Assembly (NCBI GenBank): GCA_946538875.1
Contig: CAMNHD010000025.1
Span: 1 to 11,450, forward strand
DNA: 11,450 nucleotides
Origin: an uncultured Treponema sp.
GTDB taxonomy: Bacteria; Spirochaetota; Spirochaetia; Treponematales; Treponemataceae
Direction of reading: 5' to 3'
Shown: in pieces, positions 1-8,611 of the stretch
How positions within the stretch are numbered: position 1 is the stretch's first letter
How the letters are laid out: each line of letters starts with the position of its first letter
The notes under the pieces: model-generated
What the model was told of the DNA's origin: nothing
Seen by the model: only the letters and a program-made list of their open reading frames with translations
The model's database searches: none
Translations under genes and position numbers: made by a program

Positions 1-3000
1 ACGGAAGCCTGAGCGATTCTGCAAGTGGTCTTTCCGATGACACAAGCTTTGCTCTCGTATCAGGAAGTACAACCACGGCTCTGAGTCCGGTTGTGAAATA
101 TTCTGTAACATCCGCTGCAACAAAAGAAGCCTATAAGGCAATTACTAACTGGGAAACGTACACAGCAGCAAATGCATCTGACTATGCTTCATGGAAAGCG
201 GAATTTGCCGCCAATGCATTTACCGCCAGCGGAACTGTAAACGTCACAGTCAAAGATAATGCTGGTAATGGAGATGCACAGAAGGCCTTCTCGCTGACCC
301 TTGATAAAGACAAGCCTACCTTGAGCAAAATCACTCTTAGTGGAACATCTGTGTTCCAAAAAAACGCATCTGTCTACTATATGAACAGCACAAATGCCCT
401 TACAATCAGCGGTGTCACTGCGGATAAGCAGTCAGTAGGCTCTACGGTTTATACACTCCAGGGATACAATTCTTCTGATGTGTCCCAGGGAGATACATAC
501 AAGCTCACAGGTTCTTCAACAGACGGAACATGGACTTTTGAAGACTTGAACGTAAACTGGGCTTCTGCCTGTGCTTATGCCAAACTTACGGTAAGTGCAA
601 ATGATACCGCAGAAAATACGGTGGAAACTCCTGTGGAGATTGTCTTGAATTTTGACAATGTTGCTCCGGTTGGTGTTCACTACCTGAACAAAAAGAGCAA
701 GGATCAGATATTCAAGATTGGCGATTACAATGAAGGTGCGGGTGGAAAATATTCTCCTGGTACTTATGGCAGCGCCACAACACTGAAGGTGCGCGGTGGC
801 TTTACAGAAGAGGGCAGCGGCATAAACCTTATCTATTACCAGGTGCTCCACTTAGCGGACTCTTCCACGGCGATGGATGCAAGCAACTATCTGACAGAGG
901 CAGACGGTTACTTTGCCGCATCCAACGCAAGCACATATATTGATACAAATGGTCAGTCCAAGCCGACAAAGGTTCTTACCGGAATTGATGTCTTGAATTC
1001 AACCGGCACAGCCTGGACTACCAAGACAATTGAAGACTACATTTATTATGAGACCATATTGTCAGGCTTTGAAGCAGGAAGCAATTATCTGCGCCTTGTT
1101 GCGGTGGATAACTGTGGCAATGCAAGACTTGACGATTTGACTGAGTACTATGCAGACATTCAGGCTAAACAAGAGCAGACCCCAAATCTGTATTCAAAGA
1201 CATATGATCCAATCGCCTATTACTCACTCAATGTTGACCTTCAGGCTCCGACTGTTCAGGCAGACGATTCAAGCATACGCCTTACAAATGGTCGGAATGT
1301 GATAACCATTACAGGTACAGCAAGTGATGACCGCTCTGGAATAAGCTATGTAAAAGTGGTGATTGGTCAAGAAAGCCAGGGTTTTGTAATCGGTGCGCAT
1401 GATGAAAATGACGAAGTTATCTCAAGCGATTATGGGCATATCGTGACTGTACCGAACGGTAATAATGCGACTTGGACTCTTACCCTGGATTATGACGGAG
1501 AAGAATCCTGGATGGAGGATGCAGACCTTGAGGAAAACGTCGGAGTCTATGCAACCGTGTATGACAATGCCGGCTTGAGCTCAACTTCCAAGGTTACAAG
1601 TCTTCAGGTTGACGTGACTGAGCCTGTGGTTGAGATTACTTCACCAAATGCTACAACTCTTAACGGTATCTACGAAATTACTGGAAAGGTCAAGGAAGCA
1701 AATGCTCCGTCTTCCATTGCATTGTACTATTACACCGGCACTTCTGTTCCGACTGCAATTGCAGAAAGCGATGTTGACAATACAACAGATACCTCAAAGT
1801 GGCGGCTGTTCAGGCGGATCAGCTCTGAATCAGGTACAGACAACGTCTATACTGATTACGGTGCATCTGTTTCTTCAATCTATAACTTTAACCTGACTCA
1901 AAGTAATCAGGGATTCAACTTCTCTTCATTTGCTGCCGAGACAACAGGTACTGCCAATGTCTACCTGCTCCCTGTGGCTTACGATGAGGCGGGTAACTGC
2001 AGCGTAAAGTTGAATTCTATTTCTCAGGCAAACGGGACTACCCCGGGTTACATCAAGTATGTTGTGGACAAGAACACCGACCGTCCGGAGGTTAATATCA
2101 CAAGAATCTCTGGAGACGGTGCAACTCTTATGTACGGAAACAATTCCGAGATCAACGGAAATGTAAAGGATGATGACTCTACCAGCACGGCTATTGTAAG
2201 TGGATTTGCCGCTGCGTCAAAGGCTTTGGAGAGTCTCCCGGATCTAAGGACTGCGGCTAGTGATACAACTGTTGCTGTGCTGGGACTGGATGCTTCCGGT
2301 AAAGAAGCCATGACAACCATAACAGTTCCTGCCGGAAAGACTTATTACACCGTGTCTCATTCTGTTACAGTCAATGGAACTGCATACTCTGCATACGATG
2401 TGACTGTATTCGACAAGTCAAGTGGCGACTGGACGTTTACTCCGTACAATATTAATGACGGAGCAAAGCAGATTTTCTTCTATATAACTGATAATGCTGG
2501 CACTTCATTCAAGACCAGTGCCCAGGCAACTTCGGCAGGTGTTTACCTGAACAATCCTAAGATTCAGTTTATGAGTGGAACCAAAACTGACAACAATGCG
2601 GCCGTCACTTATCTTTCAGACAGTAAGTCTCCTACTTACAACGGCACTTTAATGGCTTACTCCGCCACTGATTCCGGCTGGGATGCCGCTACGTGGAACC
2701 AGCCGAGCACATCTACAATTGTGGGCGGTAAGACTGGCAAGTATGCACAGTTTAAGTTGAGCGCAAAGGATGCCAGCGGTATTGCCGGAATGACATTGGT
2801 GCTTACTGATGCCGAGCAGAATGTGGTGGCTTCCTATGCAACAGCCAATACTATTGGAACGAACACAAATTCCTACACAGTGGCCGGTACATTTACTGCT
2901 ACAGCGAGCGAAGTTGACACAGAATGGGTTCTGCCGACTGTCACACTTTATTCTGACCAGATAGCAAGCGGTACAATGAATGCCACTGTAACCGTTTATG

Positions 3001-6000
3001 ACCGGTGCGGACTTTATTATAACGGTTCCAACTCATTTACTGTGGATAACGGTGCTCCGGAAATTACTGTATACAGTCCGCTTTCTACGGATGAAGTTAC
3101 TTCCGGCGTGACAATTTCCGGCTCTGCATCTGATATTGGTGCGGCAGGGATTGCTGATGGTGGACTCTACTGGCTGATTCCGACTGCAGCACAGCGGGAT
3201 ATGACTGATGAGCAGATTATTGCCCTTGACTCTTGGGATAATACTCTTGCGGCAAACAAGAGTGTGCGTCAGTGGGCATTTGATTTTAACGGTTCTGAAT
3301 CAGGGGATGCGGAGACTCTTAGAAAGAGTCTTGTGCACAAGTGTTCAGATACTTATTCAACAGACTCGGCAAATAATGTGTACATAATTCCAGTCTACTT
3401 TAAGGTTGTGGACGTTGTTGGAAATGTTACATTGATCCGTGATTGGACTCTTAAGTATAACCGCGACGGCGACAAGCCTAAGACCGTGCTTACTTATCCG
3501 TCAAGCTCAGATTACAACGGTGCTACTTATGCCACGATGGGTGGAACAATCCGTGCTACCGGAACTGCTGAAGATAACGTAAGTGTCTCAAAAGTCTACT
3601 ACCAGATTGACTGGGATGGTGACGGTACTTTTGATGACTACAGTGCATCAAGTGGAGATGCCTATAATCTTTCTAATAATGGAAAGAAGAACTACATTGT
3701 CAAGACTGCTGCTCAGGCAGGAATCACTTCCGGTTGGACTATGGGCAGTGAAACTGCTGAAAGAAACAAGTGGTGGGGTATCGAAGTTGAATCTGGAACA
3801 ACCAGCTGGCGTATGTCGTTGAACAGTTCCAATGAATTCAATTCAACGGACAGCCTCTTTTATAGTGCAGATAAAAGGAACCTGCGCCTGATACACCTCC
3901 GGGCCTGCTCTGTTGACAACAACGGTAAGGTTGGCGGATGGACGGATCCTGTTGCCATTATGGTGGACCGCGATGCTCCAAGCATCACTTCTCCATCATT
4001 GTATCAATATGACGGTACTCCTACTTTTGGAACAACTGCACCTTCCGCCACCAAGACTTACACTGCGGATATGTATATCACAGGAAAATGGTATCTTGTG
4101 ATGGATGTAAGCGATGATTCCAATATCACCGCAGGCGCACGCAGTGATACCAACCCGAACGGTTACTCAGTTGTTCAGACCCTGAATAATGTGGATTCTG
4201 ATATTACTGCCAACGTGACGGCAAATACAATTACCAACGGTCTGCGCTTCTTTATCCCGGTGACCGAAACCACGGGCTCTGTGTCTTACAAGCTCCAGGT
4301 TTACGATGCCAGTGAAACTCATTCACCAGGCTCTCAGACTTGGTATCTCAAGATAGATAACCAGGAGCCTGAGATTCTTTCACTCAAGGGTAATAATGAG
4401 GACCTTACTGCGGGTACCGGCATTGTGGCCAACAGCAACAGCCGCTTTAGCCTTGGTGGAGATGTAAAGGATGAAGATTCCGGCTTTGATATGGCTGTCT
4501 TCTACTTTATAAGAAAGTCTGAGGCAAACAAGGACCGTATCTACGACCCAAGAATTGCCTTTGACCCTGACCATGACAGTACTGCAAATTACACTGAGTC
4601 AAATTCTTTGACAAGCAGCCGCGTCAACACCGAGAATATGCAGTCTAAAATTATTGCCGACCATAGGATTTACGGTAAAATTGTGAGCGGAACTGCCTCT
4701 GAAGGAACGTTCACTGCGGCTACGCCTTCTGACATAAGCGGCAATGCTCATATACGCAACAGAGGTCTTATATATGTAGGCGGTTTGTGGCGTACAATTA
4801 CAGAAATCTCCGGTGCACAGGTGTCATTTACACCAAGTCTGACCAATGATGATTCAAACGGAGCTTTCTTTGCATATGCTCAGGTTGTGGACAACACTTC
4901 TTCAGAAAATGTCTCTTGGTCAAACGGCCAGTACTCCATGGCAAATGATGACGGCGACGGTATGCCGGAATCAATCAACAAGTCAGGTTCAACATGGTCT
5001 TGGGATGCAACCCTTTACTCCAATTACATGCCTGACGGTCCCGTTGAAGTGGTGGTCTTTGCATTCGACAACTCGAACAATGTGGCATCTGTGAGCTATG
5101 AAGCTACAATCCAGAACAATGCTCCACGCCTTGCAAAGGTATACTTTGCAACTGATCTTGACCGCTCCGGTAAGTTCACTGAAAATGAATTCGTTCAGTA
5201 CGACATTGTGAACAATGACGGAGAGGCCAAGGATAAGCTGACTCTTAATACAGCCGGCGGTGCATATTCAAGAACAACAACTGCGTTTACAATTAAAAAC
5301 ACACTTGGGGTTCTTCCAGAATTCACTGGCGGTAACGGCGATATTTATATGTCGCTCAAACGTGGTCAGAGTACCTCTGCAATAGCCAGGGCAGACTCAG
5401 ACGCATGGATTAGCGCCGGTACTGCGGAAACTGCTGTGCAGACTATGGTTACCGAGCAGCTTGAGTCAGCAGAAAATGTGTATAGGCTCTATACTGTAAG
5501 CAACAATCAGATTCTTGGTACCAGTTATGCCGGTGACAAGGTTCCTTCCAACGCCACAAGTGACGGTGAGAGCAAACCTCTTACATTCACCTTCTGGGAC
5601 AGCACGGAAGAGACTACACCCGGAACAGACAGCAACTGGTGTCTAGTTACCGTACCTGACTTTACCTATGATATGGTTGACGGTGAAGCCCCTGTGGTTG
5701 CCCGCTCACCGTTCTTCTGGAATGGCAGGGGAGCTGGAAACAACAGCCTGTACGGTGGAAGTCTTGACAACGGTCACATTGAACTTGAAGCCGACTGGAA
5801 GAATGCCACTGGTTACGATACAAGCAAGGCTCAGTTTGACGCGGATCCAAAGGTCTCGGGTAAGATTGTGATAAGCGGCTATGCTTATGACAATACGATG
5901 ATCAGTTCTCTTTGGGTGCAGTTTGACAACTTTACCTTTACAGACTACCTGACCACGGATGATGCTAACTATGGCGGCGACTCAGCAGGAAAACTTACTC

Positions 6001-8489
6001 TCTCTTCAAAGGAGTACGTGCAGGGTGCCAAATATACCGTGACAAATGGTGTTGGAAACTGGACAGAGGTTGGCGACAAGATGTCAACCAAGAACTGGGG
6101 CTTTAAGGTTGAGCCGGTTAGCTTTGGTCAGCTTGGCCACTTGGTAAAGTGGACATTGATGATTGATACAGCTAAGATTACAAATGCCGTTGGTACAGAT
6201 CTCCGTGCACGTGTAATTTCAATTGACTCTTCCGGAAATACTGCATCTACAGCAGATGTAACAGGGACAATGTATGCAAAAGCCGAGCAGGCCACCGCAG
6301 GTGACTACTACAAAACAGCCGCACTTGCCAAGACTGCCGGAACCGCCACTGTTGTTCCTCTTGACCCGGCCTCAATCACCAGGAGCGAAACTGCCAATGC
6401 CGACGATGTGTACACCTACTCATACACCTACAAGCCATACTACCAGATGGACGTTGTTCCGTATGTCACAGGTGTGACAACTTCGCTGAGCTCCCTCAAA
6501 AAGACCAATCCTTCTGTGTATAACCGCACAGCAAAGGGCCACTACCCCGTGCGGGACAGCGAGACAATTAAGCTGGCAGGCTTTAACCTGGATAATACCG
6601 GAGCGGCTGAGGCTACTGTAGATGTAAGCAGCTTAAGTTCTGGAGAATACAATCATGCCGTGGGTACAGTAATTGCCCTGAATAACAAGAACACCAATGA
6701 TGCCTATGGTATGGTTTACACAGCAGAAACTCTACCTGACGATTCTGAAATCGGGCCTGCAGGTAATGAATCCATCTTCTTGAACTTCTACAACCGCCAG
6801 CCGAATGGTGATAACAATAACCTGCTGACTGATGATGTGGTACTGGATGTATGGGATGTTAATCCTACTGCGGTTGTACCAATAAGTGGCGTTACTTCTC
6901 AGCCTGTAATGGCAATAAACCCTGTTAATCATGATGTTGGTTTTGCTTTTGTAAATGGTGCCTTGTATTACAGTATGCCTAGCGGTTCAAGTTACTCTTA
7001 TGATAACTTTATAGGTGGTTTTGACTATTGGACTAGTGTCGCAATGACTTATGATTCTTTGGGTAATTCCTACGGAACTGCTGCTGGTGGTGATATTAAT
7101 GAAACAAAAGCTGACCAGTTAAAAATAATGACTAGCCGTTGGGGATATGCCGATAGACACGCAGGAGGATACAATACAGCAACTAATAATTTGCGACTGG
7201 AACTTATCGGACAATATGATTATTCATTGAATGGAACTACCTATGAAGGATTCCGAAACTTTGATAAAGAAAGAATTCGTTCTCCTTCTCTTGCCACAGG
7301 ATCTGCCACTAGTGCTTCAACTACTGTATATCTTGCCTATTATGATGCGATAAATGATGAGATTCGTTTTAAGTGGGGAAATATCAAATCAACTAAAGAT
7401 GCAACGTGGAAGAATTTAAGCGCTGCAGATAAAACAGCTTCATTCTTTGGAGATTACTATGGAGGTAGTTCAGAAGCTGGAGATAAAGTTCTTGGTGAAG
7501 ATAAGCCTTACTCAAAGTATCGTACAGTACACAACTCCTTGCTTGCAGGACAAACTTCCCGTGTTTATAACACCAGTGGAGATACAATAGAGGCAAAGGT
7601 TGTAACTACAGGTGGAGCTGCTGTATATGCAGGCCAGTATGTAAGCATAGCCGCAATTCCTAACGGAGGAACCAATGATGATGCTGTAGTGGCAGTCTGG
7701 TGGGATGCTTATAACAATCAGTTGTTATATTCTTATAATCTGACTCCAAAGTCAATAAATGTTGAAGAATATAAGCAAAGCGATACAGAATGGTCTACTC
7801 CGGTTCCGATCTTTGATTCAAATATTGGAGAATACTGTAAACTTGCTGTTATAAAAGAGGGAACAGGCGAGGACAGACATTACAGCGTTCACATTACTGG
7901 ATATGACGGATTGAACTGTGATGTCTGGTATGCTTATATACCAAACTTCACAAATCCTAGCAGCAAAAAAACTTGTCTCGTGGATTCTTATGGTCTTATT
8001 GGTACAGAACTTAATATTGATGTAGCTTTGGATGATTCTGGAAATCCAATTCCATACATCAGTTATTATGCAGGAAGCTGTGCACACCCTAAGACAGCTC
8101 ATTGGGCAGGAACAACTTCTATTGCCAGTGCAGAAACACTTGAAAGCGTTGATGCCCTTGATTGTTTTACAGGTAATTGGGAAGTTAGTGTAATTCCTAC
8201 AGAAAGCAGGGTTACTGAAGACCATATAAATATTGGTGTATGGAAGGATTCTACAGGAACAATTACCTGGTCAACAACAGATGGACAGGAACCATCTGAT
8301 AGCAATCTGGGAGAAACAAAATTAGACTATAAAGAGGTTTTCAACTCTAATCCTAATAATCCTGGATCAGGTAACACAGGTTATAAAACCGGTGGTCACG
8401 TTTGGGGTAATGGTTCAAAGAATCCAATTCTTGGTTATCCTATAAAATCTGGCGCCAGTGGCTACATCGAAACCGCCCAGATGAAGTAA
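1..8489 (+). CDS. Giant Ig-like repeat surface protein with C-terminal beta-propeller-like domain (5' end outside window)
   Basis: The frame is open from the left edge (first whole codon at base 3) to TAA at 8487-8489, giving 2,828 residues. The GTG at 93 is internal: the same kind of sequence (GSLSDSASGLSDDTSFALVS) precedes it without a stop. Residues below count from base 3. Residues about 1-2100 hold at least twelve Ig-like units, each ending in a strand like AVDNCGN, AYDEAGN or SIDSSGN (Asp at residues 85, 201, 369, 521, 661, 830, 1000, 1137, 1305, 1435, 1689, 2075) and usually followed by 'D..AP.V.I.SP' opening the next unit. Residues about 2150-2290 look TIG-like (GHYPVRDSETIKLAGFNL). 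Residues 2300-2761 look like a seven-bladed propeller, then comes a linker (NPNNPGSGN) and a tail. No catalytic motif, LPXTG signal, membrane anchor or autotransporter barrel is visible. By analogy with the downstream paralogue it is probably a lipoprotein anchored at its missing N-terminus. Role inferred: adhesion or ligand binding at the cell surface. Confidence 0.9.
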   Translation, partial: GSLSDSASGLSDDTSFALVSGSTTTALSPVVKYSVTSAATKEAYKAITNWETYTAANASDYASWKAEFAANAFTASGTVNVTVKDNAGNGDAQKAFSLTLDKDKPTLSKITLSGTSVFQKNASVYYMNSTNALTISGVTADKQSVGSTVYTLQGYNSSDVSQGDTYKLTGSSTDGTWTFEDLNVNWASACAYAKLTVSANDTAENTVETPVEIVLNFDNVAPVGVHYLNKKSKDQIFKIGDYNEGAGGKYSPGTYGSATTLKVRGGFTEEGSGINLIYYQVLHLADSSTAMDASNYLTEADGYFAASNASTYIDTNGQSKPTKVLTGIDVLNSTGTAWTTKTIEDYIYYETILSGFEAGSNYLRLVAVDNCGNARLDDLTEYYADIQAKQEQTPNLYSKTYDPIAYYSLNVDLQAPTVQADDSSIRLTNGRNVITITGTASDDRSGISYVKVVIGQESQGFVIGAHDENDEVISSDYGHIVTVPNGNNATWTLTLDYDGEESWMEDADLEENVGVYATVYDNAGLSSTSKVTSLQVDVTEPVVEITSPNATTLNGIYEITGKVKEANAPSSIALYYYTGTSVPTAIAESDVDNTTDTSKWRLFRRISSESGTDNVYTDYGASVSSIYNFNLTQSNQGFNFSSFAAETTGTANVYLLPVAYDEAGNCSVKLNSISQANGTTPGYIKYVVDKNTDRPEVNITRISGDGATLMYGNNSEINGNVKDDDSTSTAIVSGFAAASKALESLPDLRTAASDTTVAVLGLDASGKEAMTTITVPAGKTYYTVSHSVTVNGTAYSAYDVTVFDKSSGDWTFTPYNINDGAKQIFFYITDNAGTSFKTSAQATSAGVYLNNPKIQFMSGTKTDNNAAVTYLSDSKSPTYNGTLMAYSATDSGWDAATWNQPSTSTIVGGKTGKYAQFKLSAKDASGIAGMTLVLTDAEQNVVASYATANTIGTNTNSYTVAGTFTATASEVDTEWVLPTVTLYSDQIASGTMNATVTVYDRCGLYYNGSNSFTVDNGAPEITVYSPLSTDEVTSGVTISGSASDIGAAGIADGGLYWLIPTAAQRDMTDEQIIALDSWDNTLAANKSVRQWAFDFNGSESGDAETLRKSLVHKCSDTYSTDSANNVYIIPVYFKVVDVVGNVTLIRDWTLKYNRDGDKPKTVLTYPSSSDYNGATYATMGGTIRATGTAEDNVSVSKVYYQIDWDGDGTFDDYSASSGDAYNLSNNGKKNYIVKTAAQAGITSGWTMGSETAERNKWWGIEVESGTTSWRMSLNSSNEFNSTDSLFYSADKRNLRLIHLRACSVDNNGKVGGWTDPVAIMVDRDAPSITSPSLYQYDGTPTFGTTAPSATKTYTADMYITGKWYLVMDVSDDSNITAGARSDTNPNGYSVVQTLNNVDSDITANVTANTITNGLRFFIPVTETTGSVSYKLQVYDASETHSPGSQTWYLKIDNQEPEILSLKGNNEDLTAGTGIVANSNSRFSLGGDVKDEDSGFDMAVFYFIRKSEANKDRIYDPRIAFDPDHDSTANYTESNSLTSSRVNTENMQSKIIADHRIYGKIVSGTASEGTFTAATPSDISGNAHIRNRGLIYVGGLWRTITEISGAQVSFTPSLTNDDSNGAFFAYAQVVDNTSSENVSWSNGQYSMANDDGDGMPESINKSGSTWSWDATLYSNYMPDGPVEVVVFAFDNSNNVASVSYEATIQNNAPRLAKVYFATDLDRSGKFTENEFVQYDIVNNDGEAKDKLTLNTAGGAYSRTTTAFTIKNTLGVLPEFTGGNGDIYMSLKRGQSTSAIARADSDAWISAGTAETAVQTMVTEQLESAENVYRLYTVSNNQILGTSYAGDKVPSNATSDGESKPLTFTFWDSTEETTPGTDSNWCLVTVPDFTYDMVDGEAPVVARSPFFWNGRGAGNNSLYGGSLDNGHIELEADWKNATGYDTSKAQFDADPKVSGKIVISGYAYDNTMISSLWVQFDNFTFTDYLTTDDANYGGDSAGKLTLSSKEYVQGAKYTVTNGVGNWTEVGDKMSTKNWGFKVEPVSFGQLGHLVKWTLMIDTAKITNAVGTDLRARVISIDSSGNTASTADVTGTMYAKAEQATAGDYYKTAALAKTAGTATVVPLDPASITRSETANADDVYTYSYTYKPYYQMDVVPYVTGVTTSLSSLKKTNPSVYNRTAKGHYPVRDSETIKLAGFNLDNTGAAEATVDVSSLSSGEYNHAVGTVIALNNKNTNDAYGMVYTAETLPDDSEIGPAGNESIFLNFYNRQPNGDNNNLLTDDVVLDVWDVNPTAVVPISGVTSQPVMAINPVNHDVGFAFVNGALYYSMPSGSSYSYDNFIGGFDYWTSVAMTYDSLGNSYGTAAGGDINETKADQLKIMTSRWGYADRHAGGYNTATNNLRLELIGQYDYSLNGTTYEGFRNFDKERIRSPSLATGSATSASTTVYLAYYDAINDEIRFKWGNIKSTKDATWKNLSAADKTASFFGDYYGGSSEAGDKVLGEDKPYSKYRTVHNSLLAGQTSRVYNTSGDTIEAKVVTTGGAAVYAGQYVSIAAIPNGGTNDDAVVAVWWDAYNNQLLYSYNLTPKSINVEEYKQSDTEWSTPVPIFDSNIGEYCKLAVIKEGTGEDRHYSVHITGYDGLNCDVWYAYIPNFTNPSSKKTCLVDSYGLIGTELNIDVALDDSGNPIPYISYYAGSCAHPKTAHWAGTTSIASAETLESVDALDCFTGNWEVSVIPTESRVTEDHINIGVWKDSTGTITWSTTDGQEPSDSNLGETKLDYKEVFNSNPNNPGSGNTGYKTGGHVWGNGSKNPILGYPIKSGASGYIETAQMK
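3609..3641 (+). other. Acidic DxDxDG calcium-loop-like motif
   Basis: Codons spell D-W-D-G-D-G-T-F-D-D-Y (residues 1203-1213 of the in-window protein). The spacing D-x-D-x-D-G with a hydrophobic residue at position 8 is that of EF-hand and thrombospondin-3-like calcium loops. It lies near the start of an Ig-like unit, just after a beta strand (VYYQI). Calcium binding is inferred from spacing only. No paired second EF-hand helix is visible, so it would be a stand-alone loop. Confidence 0.4.
4947..4970 (+). other. Acidic DDGDG loop, calcium-binding-like
   Basis: Codons spell D-D-G-D-G-M-P-E, close to the D-x-D-G-D-G-x-P-D pattern of thrombospondin type-3 repeats and similar bacterial calcium loops. 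It sits between two strands of the Ig-like unit that closes at residue 1689. It is a single copy, so structural calcium is possible but not shown. Confidence 0.35.
5154..5189 (+). other. EF-hand-like loop DLDRSGKFTENE
   Basis: The twelve residues fit the EF-hand loop positions: D1, D3, S5, G6, a hydrophobic residue (F) at 8 and E at 12 as the bidentate ligand. It follows directly on an Ig-unit opening strand (NNAPRLAKVYFAT), so it lies in a loop at the top of the next unit. This is the best of the three acidic loops in the protein. It may rigidify the stalk by binding calcium between domains, as in other long bacterial adhesins (inference). Confidence 0.45.
6450..6880 (+). other. TIG/IPT-like segment joining the Ig stalk to the propeller
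   Basis: In-window residues about 2150-2290. The run 'DVVPYVTGV' is followed by a short Ser/Lys-rich helix-like stretch and 'GHYPVRDSETIKLAGFNL'. The last part has the form of a TIG/IPT first strand ('G..V..G..I.L.G.NL'), where the GFNL turn is typical. The segment lacks the D-x-A-G-N closing signature of the units before it and has high GC (53-55% in two sampled lines), in contrast to the AT-richer propeller that follows. The family assignment is tentative. Confidence 0.35.
6900..8286 (+). other. Predicted seven-bladed beta-propeller domain
   Basis: In-window residues 2300-2761. Seven times, a strand pair of the form hydrophobic-x-hydrophobic-x-Y/W-x-D/N is followed after a short turn by hydrophobic-x-Y/F/W. 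The copies are VGFAFVNGALYYSM, SVAMTYDSLGNSYG then LKIMTSRWG, VYLAYYDAINDEIRFKWG, VVAVWWDAYNNQLLYSYN, YSVHITGYDGLNCDVWYAY, IPYISYYAGSCAHPKTAHW and INIGVWKDSTGTITWSTT. The spacing is about 60-90 residues. This is how blades of sialidase/BNR-like or PLL-like propellers look, but no canonical Asp-box (S-x-D-x-G-x-x-W) is visible and no catalytic arginine triad can be assigned. A binding role is likelier than catalysis. Fold and blade count are my reading of the repeats. Confidence 0.5.
8345..8486 (+). other. C-terminal linker and tail of the first protein
   Basis: After the propeller comes a flexible Asn/Pro/Gly stretch (NSNPNNPGSGNTGYKTGG), then a compact tail ending GYPIKSGASGYIETAQMK. The tail is short, not hydrophobic, and does not end in the aromatic residue of an outer-membrane barrel. 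It is neither a cell-wall sorting signal nor an obvious type IX signal. Separation by a flexible linker suggests a discrete element that may be shared by paralogues, for instance for export or folding. That is untested. Confidence 0.35.
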
Positions 8490-8511
8490 GTTGTAATTGA
8501 ATCATGGGTAT

Positions 8512-8529
8512 CTGCTCCTTCGGGAGCAG
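8512..8529 (+). terminator. Hairpin with UUCG loop after the first gene
   Basis: CTGCTCC at 8512-8518 and GGAGCAG at 8523-8529 pair perfectly over 7 bp around the loop TTCG, closed by C-G, which is the extra-stable C(UUCG)G tetraloop. It begins 23 bases after the stop codon, the usual place for a transcription terminator. The following bases (TCCTTACTGC) are only weakly T-rich, so intrinsic termination may be partial, or the hairpin may serve as a 3' stability element. Confidence 0.6.
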
Positions 8530-8570
8530 TCCTTACTGCATTCTGACATTCAAAAAAGTGATAGGATAAA

Positions 8571-8611
8571 ACACCGCCGCAGTACTAAAACCCTTAGTCC
8601 AGCGGCGGTGT
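8571..8611. terminator. Second GC-rich inverted repeat, possible back-up terminator
   Basis: ACACCGCCGC at 8571-8580 is the exact reverse complement of GCGGCGGTGT at 8602-8611, a 10-bp perfect stem with a 21-base loop. On the + strand the following bases (ACTCTTTGTTGG) are moderately T-rich. On the - strand the stem would be followed by TTTTATCC, so it could act in either direction. A related GGCGGTGTT recurs at 8637-8645. It may be a second terminator or a dispersed intergenic repeat. Confidence 0.4.

Larger units (their letters stand above)
255..6245 (+). repeat. Array of at least twelve diverged Ig-like units in the first gene
   Basis: The protein-level repeat is recognised by the closing-strand signature hydrophobic-x-D-x-x-G-N, followed in most copies by a linker and a new opening strand with D-x-x-A/K-P. 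The signature Asp codons start at 255, 603, 1107, 1563, 1983, 2490, 3000, 3411, 3915, 4305, 5067 and 6225. Spacing runs from 116 to 386 residues, so units are not uniform: the core is about 110-170 residues and the longer gaps (after 4305 and 5067) must contain inserts or units without the signature. At DNA level the copies are well diverged and I saw no exact long direct repeats. This is the pattern of bacterial Ig-like (Big-family) stalks of surface proteins. The specific Big subfamily cannot be decided by eye. Confidence 0.7.

Noticed and set aside
93..95. GTG as the start of the first protein
   Set aside because: The frame continues open to base 3 with the same Ser/Gly/Thr-rich protein composition. 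No ribosome-binding site or signal peptide stands at 93, so it is an internal valine codon.
7818..8225. 135-codon open frame on the minus strand
   Set aside because: It lies wholly within the propeller coding region, has Cys/Ile-rich low-plausibility composition and no ribosome-binding site. It is a shadow of the + strand gene, as are the other short antisense and out-of-frame open stretches.
6900..8286. Sialidase or other glycoside hydrolase activity for the propeller
   Set aside because: No canonical Asp-box and no identifiable arginine triad or catalytic acid/nucleophile pair could be found, so an enzymatic call is not supported.
8345..8489. Cell-wall sorting signal, autotransporter barrel or type IX secretion tail
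   Set aside because: The tail lacks LPXTG, a hydrophobic C-terminal helix, barrel strands with a terminal aromatic residue, and the usual type IX motifs.
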